A DNA stretch of 64,000 bases from Nilaparvata lugens (lineage: Eukaryota; Arthropoda; Insecta; Hemiptera; Delphacidae): contig NC_052505.1 in NCBI RefSeq assembly GCF_014356525.2, positions 55,211,610 to 55,275,609 of the forward strand, in the 5' to 3' direction. Positions 1 through 10,536 of this stretch are shown here, one piece after another (position 1 is the stretch's first letter; the number at the start of each line of letters is the position of its first letter). Below the pieces are notes generated by a model. That model had not been told where the DNA came from, did not search any database, and worked only from the letters and a program-made list of their open reading frames with translations. A program made the translations under genes and the position numbers.

Positions 1-1178
1 AGCAGGATCTTAGCTTCCCTGAATAACTCTCTGCATGGGGTTCTTGGTGGCTTCCTAAACATCATTCTCAGTAGCCGTTTTTGCACTCTGAATGCCTTCA
101 ATGAAGCGTGTGCCACACCCCAGAATATAAGGCCATACGTTGGAGCTGGCTGGAAATATCCATAGTACGCTATTCTAACTATTCTCTGGTCCACCTCCCT
201 TATCAATCTTGATATTGCAAACCCCGCAGCATTGAGCCTTTTTACCACCTGATCAATGTGACTGTTCCACTTCAGTCTTACATCAACATTGATTCCCAAG
301 AATCCACATTCTTTCACTGGCATTATACTTGTTGCATCCACGGCAAAATCAAAGTTATTGGGTGTTTCTGAATAGCCAATATTGAAGCTCATATACGATG
401 TTTTCTTTACGTTGACTGTCAACTCATTAGCCTCACATCACTCCTTCATGCACTTGATTACTTTTTCTCCTTCAATTTTCAATTCTTCAAATGTATCACC
501 TGTCAGTAGGAAATTAGCATCGTCAGCAGATAATACACTGTTTACGGTTAAGGGCAAATTTCTGGGCAAGTCATTAATATACAGTGAGAACAATATCGGG
601 CCAAGTATAGTTTCCTGCGGCACTCCTTTTTTCAATTGCCGGATTTCTGACCGATATTTGTAGTTGATGATTCCCCCATTTCTCTCTTCAATCTCAACTA
701 ATTGGGACCTTTCACTAAGAAAAGACTTCAGCCATTCAAAAGCCAACCCTCTGATACCATAAAAATGAATTTTTTCCATCAGAGTTTCATGATTAAGGCT
801 GTTGAATGCCTTTGTCATGTCTACAAAGAGTCCTAGAGCTTTTTTCCCTTTGTCAAGTGAGTCATATACTTGGTTAATGAAGTCATTTACTGCAAGGATT
901 GTCGATTTTCCCAAACGAAAACCAAATTGACATTCAGACAAAATCATATTATTCTCCAGGTAACTGGATATTGTTTTTTGTGCCAATTTCTCAAATATCT
1001 TGTAGAAGGGGCTCTGCACTGATACTGGCCTAAAATTGGCTATTTCATTTTTTGCACCCTGTTCATGAAGGAGAATAACTCTGCCCAATTTCAAATGTTT
1101 AGGGAAGATTCCTGATCTGAATGACATATTCACAAGGTGAGTCATTACACTCTTTATCGGCTCGAAGCATTCCTTCAT
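1..1178 (-). pseudogene. LINE reverse transcriptase fragment (LINE C)
   Basis: The minus strand reads as the RT domain of a Jockey/CR1-like non-LTR retrotransposon. Recognisable blocks are FRPVSVQSPFYKIFEKL, QFGFRLGKSTILAVNDFI, LFVDMTKAFNSLNHETLMEKI, and GVPQETILGPILFSLYINDL. The catalytic box reads SADD where YADD is expected. The frame stops at 438-440 (TGA), but the same frame continues to the window edge with the usual post-RT segment (KECGFLGINVDVRLKWNSHI), so this is one gene with one nonsense codon. The N-terminal half is missing because another LINE's ATT-rich tail abuts residue 1 at 1178. The gene is dead and runs past the left edge. Confidence 0.88.
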
Positions 1179-1208
1179 TAATAATAATAATAATAATAAT
1201 ATAATAAA
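1178..1208. repeat. (AAT)n microsatellite, 3' tail of LINE B
   Basis: About eight AAT units in a row. On the minus strand this is an ATT run exactly where LINE B ends and the interrupted RT of LINE C resumes. It is best read as the simple-repeat tail laid down when LINE B inserted. Confidence 0.75.
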
Positions 1209-1690
1209 TCATTTTATTTGTACACGGTATAACCATACAAATGAGTTGAGTATAAGAAATTCTAACAATGACTTAATTAAACAACATGAAAAAAATGTTT
1301 GGCAGCAGATCAAACCAATAACAAGATCCAATTATAAATCTGTATACAACCACGCACAATGGAAGTACCTACATTACAATCAATAAACAGTATTACTATG
1401 AATTGCTAACATTCAACAAGCTCAAATTAGAAGGTACAAGGTGATTCCTAATCAATAATATAAATAGATTCAACATATTCAAACAACTCAGTAACTTAAA
1501 TACATTCATCAAGATCAGCAAATCCAATAAATTTAATACATTCAACAAATCCACTTAACTCAAAAAACTTAACAATTTTAGTTTACTTATCTAATTCAAT
1601 TAGTTTACAGACTTCACTTTCAATAAAAAGAACCTACTCAATTAACAAAAACCATTTTAAAATATTTCCATCGAAAAGAATCGCCATTGG
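1209..1690 (-). other. 3' UTR of LINE B, no gene
   Basis: AT-rich sequence with no coding frame between the ORF2 stop and the AAT tail. I see nothing else in it. Confidence 0.6.
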
Positions 1691-2560
1691 TTATGTAGCC
1701 CTTACGATTTCAGAGACCATAGTATCCCTCCTAGCCAGTGCCTTAGTAGTATATTGATAAACATGTTCAATTTTCTCAACATTAAAATTAGATAGTAAAA
1801 CCATTATTCTATCAACGTTTTGAACTATGTTATGAACATGAGGCGCAATGTATTGAATCCTGAGGTCTTCATAAGAGGGACAAACAAGAAGAAAATGCAG
1901 AATTGTTTCTAAGTGTGATTCACAAGCGGGGCCTATTCTCTGTGGCTCAACTTGATACCTTTTACCATTAACTTGAATGAATGTACTTTTTGCCAATAAT
2001 CTCAACTGTGTTACGCATCTAATCATTTAAATTGGCAGCTGAAAAGTAAGCTGTTCTCCCAGTACCGAATCAGGATTGAACATTCCATACAAAGGAGACA
2101 TCTGAGAATTGTCAGACCTACATCTATCCTCCTCTATCATCCTCCCCGAATACGCTTCCAGTATTCTATTTCTGTTGTTAAGCAGATCCACTGCATCAAA
2201 TCCATATTCCGTCCATAAATCCCGAAACTGAACAGTTTCCAACTCCCTCTTCATATAAGACATCCAATTACTTTCGAAGTTTGTTTTTAATAGAAGTCGA
2301 TAACACACATGAGGGTACCTAGACTCTGCCATGTTTACAACTTTGATCAACCATGACAGGCATCTTTTAAAGACATGAAACTTGAGCTTCGGCCTACCAG
2401 TCTCCAATCTGACACTCCAACTCGGCGTCGACCGGATCAGCAGCAGTAGACGTTTCAAGAAGAATAACTGTGCTTTCTCTATTGCTTCTTCATAACCCAA
2501 ACCCCAAACCTCTGAACCATATAGGCAGGATGGGATGACAACGGTATCAAACAACTTCAT
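1691..2560 (-). pseudogene. LINE B ORF2, C-terminal region
   Basis: This is the part of ORF2 after the RT. It has the segment LFDTVVIPSCLYGSEVWGLG, then a long helical region, then a CCHC-like end, CESHLETILHFLLVCPSYEDL, of the kind that closes many arthropod LINE ORF2 proteins. A single in-frame TAA at 2027-2029 splits it. The frame is otherwise continuous to the stop at 1691. Confidence 0.8.
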
Positions 2561-2569
2561 CTTTTCTAT

Positions 2570-3160
2570 TCATTTCTCTGATCTGACTCTAGACAAAACA
2601 TTAATCACCACTGTTGATTCCGCTTTAGCCCTACTTATTGATCGTCTCAACATATCTGTATATCTTCCTGAAGATTGGAATATAACTCCTAAATAATTAT
2701 ACTGGCTACACATTTCTATTTTCTCCCCCCCGAGCTTGAAACTGAATTTATGGCATTTGCTTAATCGACCTCTATGGAAAGTCAGTATTTTGGTTTTGTT
2801 AGCATTCACCTTGAGACCTACTCCTGCACTGTATTGGTCCAAACATTTCAATTTATTTCGCACGTCTGAAATGCTATCAGCCAGAATGACTATGTCATCG
2901 GCGTATTGCAGCATTAACACATCATTGTCGCCATCAAGATTCAGGCCATGCAATCCTCTCTCTCCAAAAAACGACTCTATACCTGATGTGTAGAGGGCGA
3001 AGAGGAGGGGACTGGCAGGGTCTCCCTGCAACACGCCTCTAGTCATTGCTATTGGCTCAGAATAAACCCCTTTGGACCTATTTTCAACTACTAAAGTCAA
3101 GTTACAATACAGGTTTTGAAAGATGTTAATAATTCTCCTACTTATGCCAAGTGCTCTCAA
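2570..3160 (-). pseudogene. LINE B ORF2, RT catalytic core
   Basis: RT fingers/palm. The YADD catalytic box is intact (LMLQYADDIVILADS) and is preceded by GVLQGDPASPLLFALYTSG. The thumb-proximal KVNANKTKILTF and the NYLGVIF block follow. It is out of frame with the upstream endonuclease/RT segment; the switch lies at the T8 run near 3233-3240, so both pieces belong to one ORF2. Confidence 0.88.
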
Positions 3161-4944
3161 TTTCTGCCAAAGGCGATCATGAGGGACGGAGTCGAATGCC
3201 GATTCATAATCAATGAAAATTGCGTATACTTCCTTTTTTTAAATTGCATATAATATTCAACTATTGTATCCAGTACAAAAATATTGTCAACGCATGAACG
3301 GCCTTTACGGAATCCCGACTGACTCTCCTCCATCATTCCGCACTCATCCGCCCACAGTGCCAATCTGTCCATTATTATGCCAGTGAGAAGTTTGAGGATA
3401 CAATTCGCAATCGCTATACCTCTGTAGTTCTTGGGATCCAGTTTACAGCCCTTCTTAAACAGCAAGAATATTTTAAGCCTTGACCAAGTTGTTGGAATTT
3501 CACTCGTCTCTAATATTGAATTGAATAGCCATTCCTTCATTAAAGCACAGGGTACACCATCAACGCCACTCGTCATTTTATTTTTTATTTCCTCGACAGT
3601 AGCAGAAACTTCATCTTCAGAAAAAGTAGGAAAATGCTCTAATGTTGAGGTTACTCTGTCAGTATTTTGGAGCAAAGTTATTGAAGATGTAGAGCCCTTG
3701 AAGTTTTTTCCAGAACATGTGTTTATGAAGTAATCGTTGAAGATATTAGTTTTGTCAAGTGCTGAATCAACTAGGACGCCATTTACTGAAATTGGATAAC
3801 TCTTGATCTCGTTTTTTGCAGTCACATTCTTTATCAACTTCCAAATAATTTTTGATTTATTGTTCGAGACTGCCAGTATATTCCCTGCATGCTGTGTTTT
3901 CGAGTGAGTTATTTGATACTTGATAAGTTTTGTCAAGCAGTTTAAACTGTACCTATACGATGCTTCTGATGGACGGCTTTTCACAAAAAGTTGCAAATCT
4001 CTTTTTATATTACAAAGATATCGAAGCAGAGGCGAAAACCATTCCAATTTCTTCCTACCCTTAACACATCTCAAGTAAACCACTGAAAATGACTCATTAT
4101 AAACTTCAAAATACATCCTGAAAAAGTTATCGAATCCCTCATCTGCTGACTCATAATTTGTATTGAGAATGCTTAACCAATCGACTCTCTTCAAACGATC
4201 TTTAAATTGTTGTTTAGCATTGCTAGAAAATATTCTGGTTGCGTAGAGGTCCTGTGAGGTGTGACTAACGACTGGAATTGAGAAGTTCATCAGTTGAGCG
4301 TAATGATCAGAGAGGCCCAATTCAACAAGCTTTACATAATCATTCATTATCATAGGTGAGATGAAGCATAAATCAATCTGGGAAGAGGAAGATCCGGTCA
4401 CTCTTGTACAACCTTTTATGATGCTTGTCAGACCATAAACTGAAAATAATCTCTCTAGCTTTTTCTTCTTACTTGAATTTCCCAGAAAATCTACATCAAA
4501 ATCTCCTACAACAATATAAGCTTCAAACTTATTTGCCATGCTGAATAGGAGCTCTTCTAGCTTGTCGATGAAAATCATGAAGTTATTATCTGGTAGTCTG
4601 TAAATACATATGACAGCATATTTCATGTGTTGAATCATTGCCACCTCAAAATCAACCTCACATGCCTGTTTTAACTCCAGTCTTGTAGCTGAAATTCCCT
4701 CTCTGGCATAGATTGCTACTCCTCCCCCCTCCTTCTCTTGTTTATTAAAAAATGAGATTAGGTGGAAATTGTGAATTTTCACACTATTTTTCTCTTTCAG
4801 CCAAGTCTCCGTGAAACACAAAAAGTCAATCATTCCAGATGTCTCTCTATTCTCCTCCAAGTTCTCCAGCTCAACAGCTAACTCATTTGTTTTATTTATC
4901 AGGCTTCTTACATTATAATGCAGCAGTTTGAACTGAACTTTCAC
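3157..4944 (-). pseudogene. LINE B ORF2, endonuclease and N-terminal RT
   Basis: This begins with an exonuclease-endonuclease-phosphatase fold: LLHYNVRSLINK, then CFTETWL (catalytic Glu), GGGVAIY, VVGDFDVDFL (the usual GDFN Asn is Asp here), SQIDLCF, and LSDHYA (catalytic Asp-His). RT blocks 0-2 follow (LFKKGCKLDPKNYRGIAIAN, SQSGFRKGRSCVDNIFVLD). The frame is lost at the T-run near 3235. The first codon of the open stretch is GTG at 4944, overlapping the TGA of the upstream frame (4943-4941). A GTG start is unlikely in a eukaryote, so the true ORF2 start is not settled. The Asn-to-Asp change could weaken endonuclease activity. Confidence 0.87.
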
Positions 4945-6753
4945 TTCTCTCTCTCCTGTATTCTGACCACATAAATATATTGAATTATTGATGTTGCTGC
5001 CCCGCTGACCTCTAAAAAATTTCTACTTCTTGAAGACTCTAACAACTCGATCACTGGAATTCTTTCTCCAGCATTCTTACTTATTGAAGGGGTTATTGTA
5101 TCTCTCATTAATACGGTGCTTGAATCTCCTGCTCCATATGACTCAGTCTCTGCTTCTTCTCTAGTCAAGTGTTTAATCAGCTCTTCAACTAAAAACTTCT
5201 TTCAGTTTTGATTCAAATGGAGTCCGTGTTGTGTGTGTAGCCTTCTATGCACCGTCCATAGACCTATGACACTTATTGACTGATTTCGGAAATACATTGG
5301 GAGACAATGGATTACTCTGTTTATTTTTTTTAATTGACACGTTTTCTCTAGATTTTTCTGACAAGTCATACCTATAAGGTATGGTCGTAATCGAAATATT
5401 TGTGCTTGCATATGCCTCGACCACCTCAACCAGTTTAGCTACATAAATCTCTAGATCCCTTTGAGTGAAGCATTCATGAGCCGAGTTTGTACCTCCTACT
5501 ATTATCGAATAATCCTAAGACTTTAACCTCTTTCGATCAGAGCTGGATAACATTCCATCAGCAATACATTCAAAAGGTGCTCCTGTATAAACATGAGAGA
5601 GACAAGTCACGGTTTTCGGTAAATGTGGTTTTAGTAGCTCTCTCAAACCTTCACCATGACTATCCGACCAAATGCCTATTAGCTTGGGGTGATGTTTTAC
5701 CTCCTCTGCTGTTGACGCCATAACATTCGATGCTGTTACATTCCTAGATACAGATTGCTGCATCAAGTCATAAATGCTCTTAGACAATTTAGTTGATTCA
5801 TTTTTCAATTTTTCCATCTGTTTGGGGTTCCTCTGAATAGCTTTGTTTTGTTTTCTCACCTCATTCTGTATTGATTTAAGCTCATTTACTTCTTTTTTAT
5901 TCCGCTCAATAAGTTCATTCTGCACTTTTCCAATATTCTGGCTGAAATCAGGAATTGAATTCAATGAATAATCGACCTCCAAAGGAAAATCTAGTTTAAA
6001 ATCCACTTGTGTTTCACAGTTCACCATAGCTCTGTCGGTCAACTCCAAAATCTTCCTATCATTAGCTATCGATCTATTGATAGCCGCCTCCCATTGCTCT
6101 CTCAATGTCCTATTTTTCCTTCTCAATTCCTCATTTTCCGATAAAAGTTTATCTATAAGTTGGTCTGTATCTCCATCCTCTATACTGCCCTTCTCTGGAA
6201 CAACAGTGCAATTATCGTGTGAATAACTCTTCTCTCTCAATTCTACATTTTCCTATAAAAGTTTGCCTACTAGTTGATCCGCATCTTCACCCTGTATGCT
6301 GTCCCGCTCTGAATCAACACCGCAATTATCAAATGAATAACTATTATTCATTGATACATTTTGTGATTGACTTAACAGTGAACTATGATATTGAGGAGTA
6401 GATGCGTTCGGCCGGAGTTGTGGCACGCTGCATGGCGTGGTTGTGCATGGTACATCGCAAGTCATAGAGAAGTTCAGTTTGGGGCTTGGAAGTGCACTAT
6501 CTGATCGTGATGTTTCTTCTCGCAATGGCTTTGATGTACTAGTCGGAGTTCTCAATTGTGTAACATGATTGTGGATTTTGCTTTCTTCTACTATTTTCGT
6601 CTTATTCGAATTTGTTTTCAACGAACAGCTACAAATATTCATGCAGCATCGCCATGATATATTTCCATTTTTCAAAGTCCTGTATCTACGAAATTTGAAT
6701 CCTCTCAATACTACATACTCTCTACCTTCTTTTTCTATTATTTTGAACGTCAT
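4941..6753 (-). pseudogene. LINE B ORF1: FLYWCH zinc finger, coiled coil, SGNH-hydrolase-like domain
   Basis: The start is ATG 6753-6751. Residues about 1-65 carry a FLYWCH-type finger: GFKFRRYRTLKNGNISWRC, then CSC and HNH, giving the F/Y/W/C..C/H-x-H pattern. A low-complexity Ser/Thr/Pro linker follows, then a heptad-rich stretch around 6150-5780 (ELRRKNRTLREQWEAA; ELIERNKKEVNELKSIQNEV). The third part looks SGNH/GDSL-like: IGIWSDSHGEGLRELL (nucleophile block), IIVGGTNSAHECF (GxxN block) and a C-terminal HGLHLNQN (His block). In-frame stops fall at 6253-6255 and 5515-5517, a frameshift lies near 5322-5333, and a TGA follows HLNQN. Esterase domains in LINE ORF1 are known in CR1/L2-type elements; the FLYWCH plus SGNH combination is what I find notable. 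Confidence 0.75.
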
Positions 6754-6770
6754 TTTTGCCTTGGGATGAT

Positions 6771-7490
6771 TTGTAAGTGTTTGAAAAGAATAATCTCACT
6801 TCACTTTCGCTTCATTACGGTAGCTGGAATGTTGCAATGAAACACGTGTCTGTTCAGTTACTTGTGTATCATTCGTTAATACACTTCTTACGGAGCAGTG
6901 GCAACGTAGCGATCAGGTATGATTACTATGTATCAATAGGTGAGGAGCTTCCTTTACTATCGAGTGGTTGTTTATTGTGGATGAAGCTTTGAGGGATGAA
7001 TAATCTTGGGAAATTTTAAACTGTAAAGTTCTGCTCAAGACGGTCAAAGTCCAACACTACGTGCTCGCTAATGATTTTAATAGTAATTCTTCTTGATGAC
7101 TTCTAGGTTAGTTTTGTTTTAAAAGTAACGTCTACAGTGTTATTCAAAATATGAAAACTCCAACTCTACACTTTGAACGTGTCACTAATGTTTTTGTGCA
7201 TTAATAAATCAAGAACAACACTAACTCATAAAAATTTACTGAAAAACTTGATAAGAAACACGGACTGAATCAACTTCAAGCAGCGATCAATGCTGCCAAC
7301 TCCCAGTGTATATTGTGATAATTGTTCTCTGCCCATGATGCTTCCTTATGCAATTCAGCACTCAATTCTGACTTTGGAAATGGCAACTTGAAATGCAACA
7401 CAGCAAATCTATTTAGTGCATTAACAATAGTTCACGATAATTTGATTAAAACTCCCCTTGAACATATGCATGTTGACTGTTGCGAATTTT
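6771..7490. other. No gene recognised
   Basis: AT-rich sequence between LINE B and the pyrimidine-rich repeat. It may hold LINE B 5' UTR and older flanking DNA. Short open frames on the plus strand here lack any family resemblance or codon signal. Confidence 0.4.
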
Positions 7491-7499
7491 TTACACGTG

Positions 7500-7830
7500 A
7501 GTTTCTTCCTCCTGTTTGATGATCCCTGTTTTGTCCTCCATCATCCTCCTTTGTCCTCCATTCTCCTCATCCTTCGTCCACCTTTGTCCTCTGTTCTTCT
7601 CCTCCTCCTCCTGTGGTTTAGGTGTACTACATCTTGAGTGATAGTAGAAGCAGTCTTCCTTGGCATCAAGATAGCACTGTATCCTGATAGACTGCGTTTT
7701 CTTCTCATAATTGAGAGACATTGTAGGTGTACTACATCTTGAGTCATAGTAGATGCTGTCTTCCTCGGTATCAAGATCACACTGTATCTAAATAGACCGC
7801 GTTATCTTCTCAGAACACAAAGACATTGTA
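7500..7830. repeat. Pyrimidine-rich tract plus 105-bp tandem duplication
   Basis: 7500-7616 is a TCC/TTC-rich tract with short internal repeats of the type TTTGTCCTCC. From 7620 a 105-base unit starting AGGTGTACTACATCTTGAGT is repeated at 7725 with roughly 85-90% identity, the second copy fading out near 7830. The minus-strand open frames across it are repeat artefacts. Confidence 0.7.
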
Positions 7831-7902
7831 GATGTTAACCGGTCAAAGCCAAAACCTCAAATGAGTAAAATTTGAAAAATGCAAAACTTATAAAGTTTGT
7901 GC

Positions 7903-7908
7903 TTTATT
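7903..7908 (-). promoter_or_regulatory. Poly(A) signal after capsid gene
   Basis: AATAAA on the minus strand, about 7 bases downstream of the capsid stop codon, in an otherwise AT-rich leader. It is positioned to end the leftward structural transcript. Confidence 0.5.
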
Positions 7909-7914
7909 GAGAAA

Positions 7915-9117
7915 TTACTGAACATCCTTCATCATGGAAGTAAGAGGAGTGTACTCCATGATATGATCACTGATTAAAACGCAATAAGTGGGAGTATTTG
8001 CAGGGACAGCTTCCTTAAATTCCATATCTATTCGAATATCTATGGAGGATTTCAAATGAGAAAATTGATGTGAACAGTCAATTACAATCGGGGGTGTTTT
8101 AGTACAAAATATGTTAAAATGAATCTCTGTTCCAAGCTCACTATTGACATTATGGTTATAGTATGCGGGTGCAAAATCCAAAAACATACAGTACATCAAT
8201 TCTTGTTTTCTGAGGAGGTTTTTGTAAGGAAAATAGTCAGAGTTCAAGTAGACCTCTGCATTCTGGAGATTACAACTATCAAATTCTGAGATTAATTTAT
8301 TAATTTCATTCTCAAGATCTGTCTGGAATGCTAAAACAACATACTTTGGTGTGTTGAGATAGGATGCAGTTTTTACTGCCCAAGAATGAACAGTGCTATT
8401 TTGTAAATTTGGTAATTCTGAAATCTCCCAATGACGAAAGCTTATCTTCAGCAGTGTCAAAGATTTCAAAAATTTCAACCACACATGATCTTCTAAAGTA
8501 ATATAGGGAATTTTCCATTGAAGCTTCATTATTTTTACATTAATGTTTGTTGCTTCTGTAGACTCGATGCAATTGAGATCTGTTGGCGATCTCAATAAGT
8601 CAAGTTCTTGTTTCAAGTTTTAAATTATTCTTCGAAAGTCTTCAGAAAATGTTAAAACTGATTAAGGAGGCACATAGAATGTGAACTTATTATCTTTTAG
8701 TGTATATCCTGCTCTGTCAAACCCAGCCAAGTGATATGTGTTTTTATCAAACATATTTTTCACTAGTTTAGCTTCAATTGTTGATGTTAACTCAATTAGT
8801 CTTGATTTAGAAATTTGTTGTCCAGCCGATTCATATCCAATGAGGTTACTGGATAATATATACTCAGCTTCTATCGGAGCATCCTCAGACTTTGCAGCTG
8901 GTTTTGTATACTTCACTTCCCCTTCAATAAATATGAATGATTTGCAGGGAAGGCTGTACTGATCCATAGAAGTCACATGGATGCAAGCCTCATCTGAGGG
9001 TTTTATTTCTTGACCTGAAATTTCTGTATGAGTATGGAACTGAAATTTAGTAATATCATTATAGAACTCGAGTTGAGATTCAACATCGAAAATTTCACTA
9101 ACTGCTGCACTGTACAT
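7915..9117 (-). pseudogene. Polinton-type double jelly-roll major capsid protein
   Basis: One reading frame from ATG 9117-9115 to the stop at 7915, 401 codons, broken by two in-frame TAA codons in the 8617-8664 stretch. The N-terminal part has the pattern of the Polinton capsid/DJR-like family (ACIHVTSMDQYSLPCKSFIF, then IEGEV). The C-terminal part has its other signature blocks (NSTVHSWAVKTASYL, VVLAFQTDLENEINKL, AEVYLNSDYFPYKNL). The protein would form the trimeric capsid shell. It sits last in the leftward gene series, after penton-like and protease genes. Apart from the two stops it is remarkably complete, so the loss of function looks fairly recent. Identity rests on recalled family pattern, not on a search. 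Confidence 0.8.
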
Positions 9118-9274
9118 GACGCCAATCTACTATAAATCCCAACTTTCCCAATATTCCTGCGCTTTTTGGTGATATAGCAAATAGCTTTTTAGGTGTTGAC
9201 TCTATCACGTTCAAGTCTCTAATGAGCTTCTGTGAGCAAATGCTTGTGTGAGGTTTGAAAACAAGAAATCCCAT
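9098..9274 (-). CDS. Small intact ORF overlapping the capsid start
   Basis: ATG 9274-9272 to TAG 9100-9098 gives an uninterrupted 58-residue protein beginning MGFLVFKPHTSICSQKLIRD and containing KKLFAISPKSAGILGKLGF. It overlaps the capsid ATG by 20 bases in another frame, the tight packing usual for virus-like gene arrays. I do not recognise the family. Its intactness next to broken neighbours may be due to its short length. Confidence 0.4.
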   Translation of the reverse strand: MGFLVFKPHTSICSQKLIRDLNVIESTPKKLFAISPKSAGILGKLGFIVDWRHVQCSS

Positions 9275-9275
9275 T

Positions 9276-9995
9276 TCAAGTTCTTAGTTTTTCACGAATG
9301 TGAACTCTAATTGTGATTATATCTCTTCAGAAATCAATGAATGATCCTCCTTGATCAGTTACCTCTACATTAATGCTTCGAATTCTATGTGTGTTAAAAG
9401 GCATATAGATTATTGGATTAGGGGTTCATTCATTGAATATCCACTAGGCACTCTGGGTGAAAACTTGTATATAATATGTTCCTGTTTGACATTAGAGTAA
9501 CTCCCACACGCTATATTACACCTAACTACAATAGACTCAATATTTGTCATGCTAACTAAATGCTAAGAATAATGCCATTCATTTGGTTGTAATATAACAT
9601 CATCAAAACCAATCATTTTTCCTATTAAAGTAGACAATGTAAAGTCAATAGGCTTATCAGAACGAATTTCAAGCTTCATAGTATCCATGTTAGCTCTTAT
9701 ATCAAGTTTCTTTCCATTGCTATTCAATGTAGTCTTCAAAGCTGAGGTAATATATCATCAACTTCATATGCACCAGTATCAAGATCAATTTCAATTTATC
9801 ACCATATTTGAAGCTAGAATTTTCACCTTTCATGACATTTGCAATGCTATTATAAGTACAGAAGTTAATCAATCCAATTCCTCATTCTTTATTTTTATCC
9901 AAATCGAGAATTTCTTGCAAATGTTCATAGAGATCACTTGATCTAGATCGTAATGTAATAACAACTATCTTGTATGTTACCACATTAGTGTTTTC
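9276..9995 (-). pseudogene. Polinton penton-like minor capsid protein (degraded)
   Basis: No long open frame remains, but the minus strand still reads as the insect Polinton minor capsid in shifting frames. LINFCTYNSIAN lies near 9840-9880. VVRCNIACGSYSNV, followed by IYKFSPRVPSGYS, lies at about 9440-9530. A terminal ITIRVHIREKL lies near 9280-9310. Several stops and at least two frameshifts separate these blocks. In the family this protein forms the pentameric capsid vertices and is normally a neighbour of the major capsid gene, as here. Recognition is from recalled motifs. Confidence 0.65.
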
Positions 9996-10010
9996 ACCAC
10001 AAATACTGGA

Positions 10011-10373
10011 TTACAACTGGTTTGCTAAAAACAAGAGCATGAGGTGCCCACAAATATCGGTATTTGATGGTTGCATGTACTCAACATTGTGAAAAATATT
10101 CACACCTGTTTCTTCTTCCCAATATTTATTTAATTCATGAGGTGGTTGTAAATTACCAATTGGATCAAAATAGTAAACATTTGATCCTCGTCTCTTATAA
10201 CCAACCCAGTGTGTGCCATGTCCAGATTGACTGTCTGAATTAACAATAAAATTCTTATTTTTTAGTATTCTATTAGGTAATGTATCTATCATGTATACAC
10301 CTTGAAGTAGAATTTGTAATAATTTACACCATTTAATTGGATCATGATTAAACAATTCGCCATTGATATTCAT
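10011..10373 (-). CDS. Adenain-like cysteine protease (Polinton PRO)
   Basis: Start ATG 10373-10371; 120 residues, uninterrupted. The C5/C48-type catalytic residues are visible: His in GHGTHWVGYKRRG, Asp in NVYYFDPIG, and the nucleophile Cys in SNTDICGHLMLLFL. In adenoviruses and Polintons this enzyme matures capsid proteins. It is shorter than adenovirus protease (about 200 residues) but similar to the compact Polinton forms. It begins about 5 bases after the stop of a small basic ORF, again virus-like packing. It is among the few structural-arm genes with an undamaged frame. Confidence 0.82.
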   Translation of the reverse strand: MNINGELFNHDPIKWCKLLQILLQGVYMIDTLPNRILKNKNFIVNSDSQSGHGTHWVGYKRRGSNVYYFDPIGNLQPPHELNKYWEEETGVNIFHNVEYMQPSNTDICGHLMLLFLANQL

Positions 10374-10378
10374 TTCTT

Positions 10379-10530
10379 CACCTTCTTTGTCTTTCTATGT
10401 TTTTTAACTCCTTTTTTACTTTTTTCTGTGGGGATAAACTCATACCATATAATGAGGGGAGGTTGGTGGGAATCAAAATATGACCACCCAAGATTGGAGG
10501 GTATGGCTTCGAATAGTAACCTCTACCTGC
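10379..10530 (-). CDS. Possible small basic protein between PLA2 and protease
   Basis: A short open stretch reads AGRGYYSKPYPPILGGHILI and ends in a Lys/Arg-rich tail (SPQKKVKKELKNIERQRR) with a TGA just ahead of the protease ATG. The only in-frame ATG lies midway, so the N-terminus may be lost or supplied by splicing. A small, basic, glycine/tyrosine-rich protein fits a core or minor virion component, but I cannot assign a family. Confidence 0.35.
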
Positions 10531-10536
10531 AATATG

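Larger units (their letters stand above)
1205..6770 (-). mobile_element. LINE B: non-LTR retrotransposon with FLYWCH/SGNH ORF1
   Basis: A nearly full-length minus-strand LINE. It has ORF1 (6753 to about 4941), ORF2 with apurinic-like endonuclease and RT (4944 to 1691), a 3' UTR (1690-1209) and an AAT tail. Both ORFs are broken by several in-frame stops and by frameshifts at T homopolymers near 3233-3240 and 5322-5333. It sits inside LINE C's RT. The 5' boundary is placed just beyond the ORF1 ATG and is uncertain by a few hundred bases. Confidence 0.82.

Noticed and set aside
7491..7780. Arg/Glu-rich minus-strand frames
   Set aside because: They are translations of a pyrimidine-rich tract and of the 105-bp repeat.
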